A stretch of DNA of 64,000 nucleotides, taken from contig JABFGB010000018.1 of the NCBI GenBank assembly GCA_013112715.1, forward strand, positions 1 to 64,000, written 5' to 3'. Source of the DNA: Chloroflexota bacterium (lineage in GTDB: Bacteria; Chloroflexota; Anaerolineae; Aggregatilineales; J027). Made by a program: the position numbers and the translations under genes. The notes under the pieces are model-generated. The model ran no database searches. It was not told the DNA's origin and saw only the letters and a list, made by a program, of their open reading frames with translations. Below are positions 1-8,622 of the stretch, piece by piece. Within the stretch, counting starts at the first letter, position 1, and every line of letters begins with the position of its first letter.

Positions 1-407
1 ATGCCGATGTCCCCGCTGGTCGCGTGCGTTTGTTCAAGAAAGATACCGATGGCTCGGCCCTTCTCATCGGTGAAGACACCGTTGACCATACGCCCAAAGG
101 CGAAACCATCCAACTTTATGTCGGCAATGCCTTCGATCTCGTTGGCGAACGTCTCCAAACCGATTTCCAATACTCCGGGTATTTGCAGTTGGATGAGTCC
201 TACTCCATCAAACTCCGCAATCGTAAGGACGATCAACCCGTTGAAATCCGTGTCGTTGAGCATCTCTTCCGTTGGTCGGAATGGCAAATCCTATCCTCCA
301 CCCATGAATATACCAAGACTAGCTCTTCCACCATCGAATATCGTGTCACCGTCAACCCCGGTGAAGAAGTTCAGATTGACTACACCGTCCACTATCAGTG
401 GCAATAG
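1..407 (+). CDS. DUF4139-type secreted protein, C-terminal part only (5' end outside window)
   Basis: The reading frame is open from the window edge and stops at a TAG at 405-407, giving about 134 residues. It is almost identical to the last 134 residues of the next gene: only Ser/Thr and Val/Ile exchanges are seen, with no indels. It is therefore the tail of a tandem paralogue. The region is a beta-rich module ending in a Tyr-Gln-Trp-Gln tail, as in the C-terminal part of DUF4139 proteins. No biochemical function is known for this family. Whether the upstream part is full length cannot be seen here. Confidence 0.8.
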   Translation, partial: ADVPAGRVRLFKKDTDGSALLIGEDTVDHTPKGETIQLYVGNAFDLVGERLQTDFQYSGYLQLDESYSIKLRNRKDDQPVEIRVVEHLFRWSEWQILSSTHEYTKTSSSTIEYRVTVNPGEEVQIDYTVHYQWQ

Positions 408-417
408 AAAATAAACT

Positions 418-466
418 AGGTGGGAACACAGACTAGGGCATCTACGTCCTAGAGTGTGACCCACCT
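418..466. other. Long imperfect hairpin between the tandem copies
   Basis: The arms AGGTGGG (418-424) and CCCACCT (460-466) pair perfectly. Inside them CACA/TGTG and CTAGG/CCTAG continue the stem, leaving a loop of about 10 nt. No T-run follows, so it is not a classic intrinsic terminator. It may end or stabilise the first transcript. A comparable hairpin follows the second copy. Confidence 0.55.
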
Positions 467-488
467 CTGAATCTATGAAAGGTGATCT

Positions 489-1994
489 ATGTCGAAGCGA
501 GCCAAATTTTTGATAGCTTTTGCTCTAAGCCTATTACTTGGATTTACCGCTTTAAATCTACCAATGTGGACGGCGCGGGCGAATGAGAGTTCTGTAACAC
601 CAAATCTTGCTCATCAAACGGATGCGCCAGCCCAAGTGAGCCTCACGGTCTACAACGCAGGCACAGCCCTTGTCATTGACCGCCGTACCTTTGAACTCAA
701 ACAAGGTCTCAACGAAATCCAATTCACCGATGTCGCCGCTCAGATTGACCCTACTTCGGTCAATTTCAAAAGTGTCACTGACCCCAACACCTATGTCGTC
801 GAACAAAACTATCGCTATGATCTGGTCGGCTCGAGTGCCCTGCTCCAACGTTATATTGATGAGCAAATTCGCGTCATCACCGCTGACGGCACCACCTACG
901 AAGGCCGCCTGCTCAATGGCAGCAATGAGATAATTCTCATGACTGAAGCCGGAGAGGTCGTGGTCGTCAACTACACCAACATCCGCGACATCCAGTTTCC
1001 TCAACTGCCCGATGGTCTCATCACCCGCCCCACCCTTGTCTGGTTGGTCGAATCCAGCATAGATGGCCCGCAGGAAGTCGAAGTCACCTACCTGACAGGT
1101 GGTGTTTCATGGCAAGCCGATTACAATGTCATCCTCAAGGCCGATGAATCGGCCCTCGATCTCACGGGCTGGGTCACCCTCAACAACACCAGCGGGGCCA
1201 CCTTCTCCGATGCCCAGTTGAAGTTGGTTGCCGGTGATATCAACCGCGTCTATGGTTATGAGACAGATTTGATCTTTGCAGACGGAGCTGTAAATCAACG
1301 GGGACAAAACGCTGCTGGCGAAGTTGAACAGCGAGACTTTTTTGAATACAAGCTGTATGAAGTGGCACGTCGTGTCACCATCCAGAACAATGAAACCAAA
1401 CAGATCGAGTTCGTCACTGGTTCCGCCATCCCCGCCAGCAAATTCTATGTTTTTGATGCCCTCACCGATGCCTACTACTATGACTATCTCTATTACGGCG
1501 GCCCCGTCATTGACCAATCCTACGGTCAATCTACCTTCTCCGACATCAAAACCTTTGTCGAGTTCAGCACCGATGAAGAAGGCCTCAATGCCGATGTCCC
1601 CGCTGGTCGCGTGCGTTTGTTCAAGAAAGATACCGATGGCTCGGCCCTTCTCATCGGTGAAGACACCGTTGACCATACGCCCAAAGGCGAAACCATCCAA
1701 CTTTATGTCGGCAACGCCTTCGATCTCGTTGGCGAACGTCTCCAAACCGATTTCCAATACTCCGGGTATCTCCAACTCGATGAGTCCTACTCCATCAAAC
1801 TCCGCAATCGTAAGGACGATCAACCCGTTGAAATCCGCGTCGTTGAGCATCTCTTCCGTTGGTCAGAATGGCAAATCTTGACCTCCACCCATGAATATAC
1901 CAAGACTAGCTCTTCCACCATCGAATATCGTGTCACCATCAACCCCGGTGAAGAAGTTCAGATTGACTACACCGTCCACTATCAGTGGCAATAA
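489..1994 (+). CDS. Secreted DUF4139 domain protein
   Basis: 501 residues. The ATG is preceded by AAAGGTGA at good spacing. The N-terminus is a signal peptide (basic SKRAK, hydrophobic core to about residue 30, then Ala-rich). The mature protein begins with a conserved beta segment (VSLTVYNAGTALVIDRR) typical of DUF4139 proteins. The middle has the family's ALDLTGWVTLNNTSG-like strand and a Tyr-rich stretch near residues 320-345. Proteins of this kind are exported and of unknown function. The last 134 residues duplicate the gene cut by the left edge. No operon partner is obvious; an intergenic hairpin lies on each side. Confidence 0.8.
   Translation: MSKRAKFLIAFALSLLLGFTALNLPMWTARANESSVTPNLAHQTDAPAQVSLTVYNAGTALVIDRRTFELKQGLNEIQFTDVAAQIDPTSVNFKSVTDPNTYVVEQNYRYDLVGSSALLQRYIDEQIRVITADGTTYEGRLLNGSNEIILMTEAGEVVVVNYTNIRDIQFPQLPDGLITRPTLVWLVESSIDGPQEVEVTYLTGGVSWQADYNVILKADESALDLTGWVTLNNTSGATFSDAQLKLVAGDINRVYGYETDLIFADGAVNQRGQNAAGEVEQRDFFEYKLYEVARRVTIQNNETKQIEFVTGSAIPASKFYVFDALTDAYYYDYLYYGGPVIDQSYGQSTFSDIKTFVEFSTDEEGLNADVPAGRVRLFKKDTDGSALLIGEDTVDHTPKGETIQLYVGNAFDLVGERLQTDFQYSGYLQLDESYSIKLRNRKDDQPVEIRVVEHLFRWSEWQILTSTHEYTKTSSSTIEYRVTINPGEEVQIDYTVHYQWQ
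1588..1994 (+). repeat. Direct repeat of 1-407 (tandem paralogue C-terminus)
   Basis: Aligning 1-407 with 1588-1994 at a constant offset of 1587 gives about a dozen substitutions and no gap. Most are synonymous, for example TTG-CAG-TTG against CTC-CAA-CTC. This indicates a recent tandem duplication or gene conversion. Confidence 0.9.
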
Positions 1995-2038
1995 ACCGCC
2001 GCTTGTCGCGCGAGGGATTTACCCTCACTAAACCTGAC

Positions 2039-2077
2039 GTGGGTAGGAACCAACATAGGGATGAGGCACCTACCCAC
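2039..2077. other. Hairpin downstream of the second DUF4139 gene
   Basis: Perfect 9-bp arms GTGGGTAGG (2039-2047) and CCTACCCAC (2069-2077) enclose a 21-nt loop. There is no T-run. Position and outer-arm sequence resemble the hairpin at 418-466, as if it was duplicated with the gene and then diverged. Confidence 0.5.
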
Positions 2078-2184
2078 TTCCGCCGAAATACTGATTGCGC
2101 CCCATCCCAATTTGACCTACACTGTGTTTATCCAACATATCCATCATCAATTTTCAGCCCCTAATAATCCTAAGGAGTGTCTAA

Positions 2185-3459
2185 ATGCGTAAAGCACTTA
2201 TCGCACTAACGGTTCTGATTCTGGCAACCGCCATGGTGCCATCCGCTTCCGCCCAACTTGGCAACAACAACCTTTGTAATCGGGCAACCACCCTTGAGTA
2301 TGGTGATTCCGCTACTGGCACGGTTGACAATACCACCTATGTTGTTGGTTTCTGTTTTACGGGAACAACAGGCGACCAAGTAACGATTACGATGGAAAGT
2401 ACCAGCGGAACCCTTGACCCCTACTTGGAGCTTGCTGACCCGACTGGCAACACGCTCTTTGCCTCCAACGATGATGCTGACGCCAATACACGCAATGCAC
2501 AAATTGTCTTCACCTTGACCACCACTGGACAGCACCTGATTGTCGCCAGTCGCTACGGCATTGATCAGGGCGACAGCGCGGGCAACTTCGTTTTGACTCT
2601 CGCCGCAGGTGGCAAGGGCAACACAGGCAATTCTGTCCCGCCCAAAGGTGGCACCCCAGCCCCAGAAGATCAAGTCGTGATTAACATCACCTGCGATACG
2701 GGTGAACAAATTGTCGGCGGCGTGCAGTTATCTTTCATCAATGTCAACCCCGGCTTCTCCTATACTGTGACCGCCGTCGGTTTGGATGGCTTTGACCCGG
2801 TGGTCGCCGTTGAAACTGAACCCGGTGTCGGTACTTGTAATGATGATGCCGCAGGCGCAGCGGGTAGTGAAATCGCAGTGCCAGATTTTGGCCGTATCGT
2901 TGCCAGTCGCAGCACGGCCCAAGTTCGTTTCACCTCACCTCGACGTGGCAACCCCACCAACATCAGCGTCGGCTCGGCCAATGGCGAAACAGGCCAGTAT
3001 GTGCTGATTATTGAAGGTCTGGCGATTTCCCCCTCCGATGAACTCGATGGTTTTGCCGTGCGTGTGCCCGACAGCGTAGCCCTCGAAACGCTCTCGGTTT
3101 ACATGGTCAGCAAGTATGCCGATCTCGACCCCTATCTCGAACTCTATCAGGGCGATGGTCTAACCCAAGCCTATGATGAAGATGGCAACTTCTATGAAGA
3201 TTCGGTGGACTACAATAACATTGAATTCCTGTTCGCCTGCGATGATGCGGGCATTGGTGATTGCGCCGATACACCCGCCTTCCCCGGCGGTGGCGTAGAT
3301 ATTGCCAATGGTTCACGCTATGTCGCGGGTGAACTGGACGCGGGCCTATTGGTCACGCCTAACAGCAGTCTGCCAATGTTGTTCGCCTTTGGCTCGGTCA
3401 ATGGGGCCAGCGCGGGTGAATATGCCATCATGGTCATTGGCTTCGTCCCCGGTAACTAA
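2185..3459 (+). CDS. Secreted protein with PPC (bacterial pre-peptidase C-terminal) domains
   Basis: 424 residues with a clear signal peptide (MRKALIALTVLILATA, cleavage likely after SASA). The start is fixed by AAGGAG upstream of the ATG. Residues about 30-140 form a PPC-type beta-sandwich with the signature pattern 'D..L.L.DP.GN.L..NDD' followed by 'A.I.F.L..TG.H.I.A.RYG'. The rest contains two more divergent beta modules rich in Asp/Gly. No catalytic domain is seen, so this is a surface or extracellular adhesive/structural protein rather than a protease. It is probably monocistronic: a terminator follows directly. A protein with the same module is encoded at 46363-48528. Confidence 0.75.
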   Translation: MRKALIALTVLILATAMVPSASAQLGNNNLCNRATTLEYGDSATGTVDNTTYVVGFCFTGTTGDQVTITMESTSGTLDPYLELADPTGNTLFASNDDADANTRNAQIVFTLTTTGQHLIVASRYGIDQGDSAGNFVLTLAAGGKGNTGNSVPPKGGTPAPEDQVVINITCDTGEQIVGGVQLSFINVNPGFSYTVTAVGLDGFDPVVAVETEPGVGTCNDDAAGAAGSEIAVPDFGRIVASRSTAQVRFTSPRRGNPTNISVGSANGETGQYVLIIEGLAISPSDELDGFAVRVPDSVALETLSVYMVSKYADLDPYLELYQGDGLTQAYDEDGNFYEDSVDYNNIEFLFACDDAGIGDCADTPAFPGGGVDIANGSRYVAGELDAGLLVTPNSSLPMLFAFGSVNGASAGEYAIMVIGFVPGN

Positions 3460-3483
3460 CCACTACCGAACATCCCATAACGA

Positions 3484-3513
3484 AAAAGACCCCGGTGCAA
3501 ATTGGGGTCTTTT
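3484..3513. terminator. Bidirectional intrinsic terminator
   Basis: A perfect 10-bp stem AAAAGACCCC (3484-3493) / GGGGTCTTTT (3504-3513) with a 10-nt loop carries T-runs on both strands. It lies between the converging PPC-protein and LysM-protein genes and can serve both. Confidence 0.9.
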
Positions 3514-3538
3514 CATTTCTCGATCAAGTTCCAAAAAA

Positions 3539-4141
3539 CTACCGATTATAGTACCAATTGCGTCCATAGTAGCCACTGGCGGTGCGTGCCTCGACTGCTA
3601 CCGACCCCGCGCTGACAAACGCCGCTGGCAAAGTAACCGTCACATAGAATTGCCCCGTCGCATCGGTGGTTGCCGTAAAATAGGGCGTATAGGCCGTCCC
3701 CCCCAACGTCGTCAACCCAATCGTGATCTGGGTGTTACGCGGGAAGTTATAACCACGCAGTTCAAATTTTTGCCCAAGCGTTACACTGGGAAAATAAATA
3801 CGCGGCTCAGTGGTCGGGCCAAATGGATTGCCGGGATAAATCGTAATGGGGCCACCTGTCGCTGGTGGCACATACGGGCCACCCGTTCCGGGAACTACTG
3901 GGCCAGATACACACAGCACCTGCCCCGCATAGACATAATTGGGATTCACGATACCATTCCACTGCGCCAGCACTGTCCAAGAAACATTATAGAGCAGGCC
4001 AATACGAAATAGATTTTGCCCAGCCTGTACAACGTGGGTTCGGGCACAGCCTGTTTGGGCCGCCGCTTTTTCAGTCGGAACAAACGCGAATACAGTGGCG
4101 AACAGCAAAGCCACTAGAATGACTAAACGAAACATACGCAT
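3539..4141 (-). CDS. Secreted LysM-domain protein
   Basis: 200 residues. A signal peptide covers residues 1-29 (MRMFRLVILVALLFATVFAF ... AAAQ). One LysM peptidoglycan-binding module follows (about 33-78: 'THVVQAGQNLFRI..LYNVSWTVLAQWN ... YAGQVLCV'), with two Cys that may form a disulfide. A Pro/Gly-rich linker leads to a C-terminal beta-sandwich of about 95 residues that looks Ig-like. There is no enzyme motif. It probably anchors an extracellular module to the wall. It lies 35 bp downstream of the L,D-transpeptidase gene on the same strand, so the two are likely co-transcribed. Confidence 0.75.
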   Translation of the reverse strand: MRMFRLVILVALLFATVFAFVPTEKAAAQTGCARTHVVQAGQNLFRIGLLYNVSWTVLAQWNGIVNPNYVYAGQVLCVSGPVVPGTGGPYVPPATGGPITIYPGNPFGPTTEPRIYFPSVTLGQKFELRGYNFPRNTQITIGLTTLGGTAYTPYFTATTDATGQFYVTVTLPAAFVSAGSVAVEARTASGYYGRNWYYNR

Positions 4142-4176
4142 GGATTCAGACCCTTTCTAATCACAGACGAGCGAAA

Positions 4177-5319
4177 TTAATAATTCACCTTCACGGGCGT
4201 TCCCACTTCGGCCCAGTTGAAAAACCACTGTGCTTCAGGCGTTGGCAAATTGACACAGCCATGGCTCATCGGCTGTCCAAAATTGTTGTGCCAATACGTA
4301 CCGTGAATAGCGTAGCCCTGATAGAAATACATGACCCACGGCACACCGGGCAGATAATAGCCGGGGCCGGACATCGTTTGCGAATTGAGCTTCCAATAAA
4401 CGCGATAATCCCCTGTGACCGTTGGTGTTCCCGGAAGTCCCGTCGAAACGGTGACAGCCCGCATCAACACACCATTTTCGTAAGCATAGATCCGCTGATC
4501 GCTCAGATTCACAATAATTTGTTTACCTGTGGTGATCGTTGGTGCAGGTGCGGATGGTACACCCCCTGTCGGTACAAAATAGGTTCCCGCCGGATCGTCC
4601 TGAGCAGGGATAACCAACTGCTGTCCAGCATAAATCTGGTTCGGATTCTGCAAATTATTGGCGCGAGCAATCGTCGTCCAGCGCAGACCATATAATCGGG
4701 CAATTGAGGCAAGATGCTCCCCAATTTGTACAATATGGGTTCGTTCGCTACCGGTGGTGACAGGCGCTGTGGTTGTCGTGTTTTCAACAATCGTTGGCCC
4801 AGCGACAGCAGCACTCCCCGGTGCGGCGGTTCCATTAACCACAAGCCGCTGTCCAGCAAAAATCGTGTTGGGGTCAGTTACGTTATTCCACGTGGCTAAT
4901 TCTTGCCATGTCACCCCATACTGGCGGGCGATACTGGCAAGGGTTTGCCCCGGTTGCACAATATGAATCAAGGCTGAATCGGCTGGCGCTGGATTAACCG
5001 CCACCGCAACAGGATCAGTCGTAGGGGTGGTTGTATCAGCAGGGACGGACGGCACACTACCGGGCGTGGGAATAATCAGAACCTGCCCAACATAAATACG
5101 GGTCGGGTCGGTAATGCCATTGGCGGCGGCCAGTTGATCTACCGTCAGCCCAAAACGCAGCGCGATACGGAATAGATTTTCACCACTTTGCACGGTATAG
5201 GTCTGGTTGCCATCTTGCGCATCAGAAATGCGTGGGCGGCCCAACGGCAGTGAGACCACTAAAGCCAAAATCAGGAATAGTAGTATAAAACGCCAGTGTT
5301 TAGAGTTCATCTGTGGCAC
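4177..5319 (-). CDS. LysM x3 - L,D-transpeptidase (YkuD) protein
   Basis: 380 residues. The start is a GTG at 5319 because AAGGAAGG lies 6 nt upstream; the first in-frame ATG, at 5310, would be too far from it. An N-terminal signal/anchor helix is followed by three LysM modules (about 38-84, 118-160, 192-235) joined by Thr/Pro-rich linkers, then a YkuD catalytic domain from about 265. The catalytic signature is present: 'IHGTYWHNNFGQPMSHGCVN', with active-site Cys in SHGCVN. Such enzymes make 3-3 peptidoglycan cross-links or attach proteins to the wall outside the membrane. The LysM modules would hold it on glycan. Probable operon with the LysM protein downstream. Confidence 0.9.
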   Translation of the reverse strand: MPQMNSKHWRFILLFLILALVVSLPLGRPRISDAQDGNQTYTVQSGENLFRIALRFGLTVDQLAAANGITDPTRIYVGQVLIIPTPGSVPSVPADTTTPTTDPVAVAVNPAPADSALIHIVQPGQTLASIARQYGVTWQELATWNNVTDPNTIFAGQRLVVNGTAAPGSAAVAGPTIVENTTTTAPVTTGSERTHIVQIGEHLASIARLYGLRWTTIARANNLQNPNQIYAGQQLVIPAQDDPAGTYFVPTGGVPSAPAPTITTGKQIIVNLSDQRIYAYENGVLMRAVTVSTGLPGTPTVTGDYRVYWKLNSQTMSGPGYYLPGVPWVMYFYQGYAIHGTYWHNNFGQPMSHGCVNLPTPEAQWFFNWAEVGTPVKVNY

Positions 5320-5485
5320 AACTTGCCTTCCTTTACTCCCTGCGATAATACAACCATGAATAAATCTATCCCTATGTTACTGAGGCTGAGACGGATTGTA
5401 TAACAACTTTTGCCCACCATCTCACTGCGTTAGAAATAAGTTAGTTTTTATTGGGCATAGTGAACAATCTTTAATATCGCACGGG

Positions 5486-5513
5486 TTGACATTTTATGCA
5501 AGAAGGGTAGACT
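5486..5513 (+). promoter_or_regulatory. Candidate sigma-70-type promoter for the ArsR-type regulator
   Basis: TTGACA (5486-5491), 16-nt spacer, TAGACT (5508-5513). The -35 is perfect and the -10 matches 4 of 6. Its transcript would begin just before the palindrome at 5537. Confidence 0.5.
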
Positions 5514-5536
5514 AGGAAACGAATATGCAAATTTCT

Positions 5537-5554
5537 GCATATTTGCAAATATGC
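5537..5554. promoter_or_regulatory. Perfect 18-bp palindrome, probable repressor operator
   Basis: GCATATTTGCAAATATGC is identical to its reverse complement. It sits about 24 bp downstream of the candidate -10 and 6 bp before the GGGAG ribosome site of the ArsR-type gene. AT-rich palindromes with this spacing are usual for ArsR/SmtB operators. A weaker inverted pair, TATGCA-N6-TGCATA (5524-5541), overlaps it. Autorepression is the simplest reading. Confidence 0.65.
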
Positions 5555-5570
5555 GAGTTTGGGAGTCCCA

Positions 5571-6695
5571 ATGGAACTAATTGCAATCTCCCCAAAGGTA
5601 AGTGTCCATTTCCGTGTAACCCTCTTACACGATTTACTCTCGATTATTGGGCTGCTACCTAATGCTGAACGCTTTGAGGGCTTAAGTGACTGGTTGCGGC
5701 ACATGGCGACCCACATGGATGCCCATGACCATGATATTTTGCGCCCCATTCACATGTTGGTCATTTTTGCTGGTGGCGTGCAAGCCCATTTAATTGACAG
5801 CATTCCTTCTCAGAGTCCGGCGGATACCGATTTTGAGGCGTTATACAGCCATTTGCAGACCCTTGACATCCATGCCCTCCAAAAAGCGACGCTTAAGGCT
5901 TTTGAAGAACAATTGGTACGTATGGAAGTCATCGGCAAAGACACTCGGTTTCCCGATGACGCGACCCGCCTTGCCCAACTGGTAGACAAAATGCAGCAGG
6001 CCCGCGAAGAACAATGGCAAGCGCCCCCTGCCCCGATGCCCTCGGAAGCCTTCGCCCAATTTTTGCTGGATGCTCAAGCCATTCACGAACATTTATTGGC
6101 AGCTATCCACCACACGTGGACGCGGTTCTATGCCGAACATGCCGCTGGCGATCTGCCACAAAAATACGCTGCCGCTGACTACCATACCGCTCAAAATTAT
6201 GCCCCAGATATCACCACGATTTTCCGCGCCGTCTCTGGTCGCAACCCCACCTCATGGCTAAGTGAAAATGCTGCGCGTTTTAAACAAGTGGAGTTAATCC
6301 CCTGCTGTCATTTAGGAACCTATGTCACCCTATTTACATTAGGTGACCGATTGTGGATTGGGTTCAATGCCAACCTCGTTCCAACTATAGTCGGGGATAC
6401 CGTTCATGCACCACTGCCAATCATCAATCTCTACCCGGCCATGAAAGCCCTTGCAGATGAGGCGCGTCTCAAAATTGTGGCATTTTTGGCGCAGCAGGGA
6501 GAATGCAACGTAGGGGAGATCGCCGATGCCATGAAATTGACCCAATCTACCGCCTCCCGCCATCTGAGCCTACTCGCCAAAACCGATATTTTGCAGATGC
6601 GCCGTGACGGAGCTATGCGTTACTACAAAGTCAACCCGTCTGCTCTATACGAAATCGCCCACAGTCTGACAGGATTAGCAGATCAAAATCCTTAA
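5571..6695 (+). CDS. ArsR-family winged-helix transcriptional regulator with long N-terminal domain
   Basis: 374 residues from ATG 5571, chosen because GGGAG lies 5 nt upstream. A TTG four codons earlier overlaps that site. Residues about 290-365 are an ArsR helix-turn-helix: 'ALADEARLKIVAFLAQQGEC', then 'IADAMKLTQSTASRHLSLL' and a wing containing MRRDGAMRYYKV. The first 280 residues are unrelated to metal sensing; no Cys-x-Cys metal box is seen. They resemble the long N-terminal regions of ArsR-type regulators found next to transporters in Gram-positive-type genomes. The two ABC genes follow within 60 bp on the same strand, so it probably controls them, and itself through the palindrome. Confidence 0.8.
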   Translation: MELIAISPKVSVHFRVTLLHDLLSIIGLLPNAERFEGLSDWLRHMATHMDAHDHDILRPIHMLVIFAGGVQAHLIDSIPSQSPADTDFEALYSHLQTLDIHALQKATLKAFEEQLVRMEVIGKDTRFPDDATRLAQLVDKMQQAREEQWQAPPAPMPSEAFAQFLLDAQAIHEHLLAAIHHTWTRFYAEHAAGDLPQKYAAADYHTAQNYAPDITTIFRAVSGRNPTSWLSENAARFKQVELIPCCHLGTYVTLFTLGDRLWIGFNANLVPTIVGDTVHAPLPIINLYPAMKALADEARLKIVAFLAQQGECNVGEIADAMKLTQSTASRHLSLLAKTDILQMRRDGAMRYYKVNPSALYEIAHSLTGLADQNP

Positions 6696-6756
6696 AACCC
6701 TGCTGGTGTGGTGAGGGTTATTTCATTGTCCACTTCATGGATGCAAGGAGTTGCAC

Positions 6757-8598
6757 TTGAGTAATTTTGCCGTCTGGAAACGCTTGATGGGGTACATGCG
6801 CCCCTATTGGAAATGGACAGTCACTGCCCTGTTTGGCATTGTCGGCGGCTCGGCATTGGCAATTACCATCCCCAGCCTCTTGCGCTGGGTCATTGATGTC
6901 GGGGTTGAGCGTGACGATCAAACGTTTATGCTCCGAGCCGGATTATTGGTGGTCACACTTGGGATAGTGCGTGGATTTACGGGGTTCTGCGCCCGATACT
7001 TTGGCGAACGCTTATCACACCATATTGCCTACGACATCCGCAACGAGCTTTACGATAAAGTGCAGCGTCTCCATTTTGGCTATCACGACAAAACCCAAAC
7101 CGGTATGTTGATTACCCGTGCTATCAGCGATGTAGATGAAATGCAGCGCTATTTTGCCAACGGCCTATTGGATGGCCTTAGCACCATGATTCTCCTCTTG
7201 GGGGTCGTCGTAGTCATGTTTGTTAGCAGTCCTCCATTAGCGGTTGTCGCGCTCCTACCTGTTCTTCCACTGGTTTTCATGTCGAAGAGTTATGCCGCCC
7301 GTATTGACCCCCAATGGAAAAAAGTAATGGAGCATGTCCAAAATCTCAGTGAGCATCTCCAACAAAATGCTTTAGGGGCACAGGTCGTTCGCGCCTTCGC
7401 CCGCGAAAAGTACGAACTCAAAAAATTCGAAAATGAAAACGCCAAGTTGTTTACCGATCAACTGCGCTTGGTCAATTTGTGGACAACTTACATGCCCGTC
7501 AGCAATTTTGTGATTGCGTGCTGCGTCGCCATGACCCTATTTGTCGGTGGTTTGATGGAGCGCAATAATTTCGCGGGTGTCACGGTTGGCATGGTCGTGT
7601 CCTTTAACGCCTATGTGCTGCTGATTGGTCAACCCGTGCGTTTCTTGGGGTTTGTCATCTTGCTCTTTACTCAAGCCGTGACCAGCAGTCGCCGCGTCTT
7701 TGAAATCATGGATGCCCCCATCGAAATTGACGACGACCCAAATGCTAGAGAAATGCCCGCTATTCAAGGTTATGTCAATTTCGAAAATGTCTCCTTTGCC
7801 TACGACTCTGAACCTGTCCTCAAAAATATCAATATCGAAGCCAAACCCGGCCAGATTGTCGCCTTGTTAGGGCAAACGGGGTCGGGCAAAAGTAGCCTCA
7901 TCAATCTGATTCCGCGTTTCTACGATGTCACGGATGGCCGCGTAACCATTGACAGCATTGATATTCGAGAGGTTCGACTCTCAACATTGCGCCCCCAAAT
8001 CGGCATTGTGCTGCAAGAATCCGTGCTATTTTCCGCCACTATCCGCGAAAATATCGCCTATGGACGCCCTGACATCGGCATGGATGAAATCATTGTAGCC
8101 GCCAAAGCCGCCAATGCCCATGACTTTATTTTGGAATTTCCACAGGGCTATGAAACCGAAATTGGCGAACGCGGGGTGACACTCTCTGGTGGTCAGCGTC
8201 AGCGGGTAGCGATTGCCCGTGCCTTGTTGGTTGACCCCCGCATTTTGATTTTGGACGATTCAACCAGCAGTGTAGACACCCGCACCGAATACCTGATTCA
8301 AGAAGCCCTCAATCGTTTGATGGAAGGTCGCACCACCTTCGTCATTGCTCAACGTCTGACCACCGTCCAGAACGCTGACCAAATTCTGGTGCTGGATCAC
8401 GGCGAGATCGCCGAACGGGGCACACATCAAGAATTGCTGGCGAAAAACGGCCTCTATGCTGACATCTACCGCCTACAACTCGCTGATCAGGAACGCCTCA
8501 AACACGAGCTTATGGCGTTGGGTGGCCTTTTGGAACAGGACAATGTGCGCTCGACGGACAAGATCAAAGTCCGTGAACCCCAAATGAGCGGTAGCTAA
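6757..8598 (+). CDS. ABC exporter half-subunit with degenerate ATP site (heterodimer partner 1)
   Basis: About 613 residues. The TTG at 6757 is preferred: AAGGAG lies 6 nt upstream, while the TTG at 6751 touches it. The first 320 residues are a six-helix exporter membrane domain. The nucleotide-binding domain has Walker A (GQTGSGKSS) and a canonical signature (LSGGQRQR). The catalytic Glu after Walker B is Asp (LILDDSTSS, D501) and the switch His is Gln (VIAQRLTT, Q532). This E-to-D plus H-to-Q pattern marks the degenerate subunit of heterodimeric exporters such as TM287/288 and BmrCD. The partner is the next gene. Substrate unknown: drug, lipid or peptide export are all possible. Confidence 0.9.
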   Translation: MSNFAVWKRLMGYMRPYWKWTVTALFGIVGGSALAITIPSLLRWVIDVGVERDDQTFMLRAGLLVVTLGIVRGFTGFCARYFGERLSHHIAYDIRNELYDKVQRLHFGYHDKTQTGMLITRAISDVDEMQRYFANGLLDGLSTMILLLGVVVVMFVSSPPLAVVALLPVLPLVFMSKSYAARIDPQWKKVMEHVQNLSEHLQQNALGAQVVRAFAREKYELKKFENENAKLFTDQLRLVNLWTTYMPVSNFVIACCVAMTLFVGGLMERNNFAGVTVGMVVSFNAYVLLIGQPVRFLGFVILLFTQAVTSSRRVFEIMDAPIEIDDDPNAREMPAIQGYVNFENVSFAYDSEPVLKNINIEAKPGQIVALLGQTGSGKSSLINLIPRFYDVTDGRVTIDSIDIREVRLSTLRPQIGIVLQESVLFSATIRENIAYGRPDIGMDEIIVAAKAANAHDFILEFPQGYETEIGERGVTLSGGQRQRVAIARALLVDPRILILDDSTSSVDTRTEYLIQEALNRLMEGRTTFVIAQRLTTVQNADQILVLDHGEIAERGTHQELLAKNGLYADIYRLQLADQERLKHELMALGGLLEQDNVRSTDKIKVREPQMSGS

Positions 8599-8622
8599 CT
8601 TTATCGGAAGGAACGGAAACTT

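Noticed and set aside
1107..1850. Long antisense frame within the DUF4139 gene (and similar frames over eno, gyrA and pyk)
   Set aside because: They lie entirely inside well-supported genes and have no start signals or family resemblance.
2112..2140. TTGACC-N17-ACATAT ahead of the PPC-domain gene
   Set aside because: The -10 matches only three positions; too weak to call.
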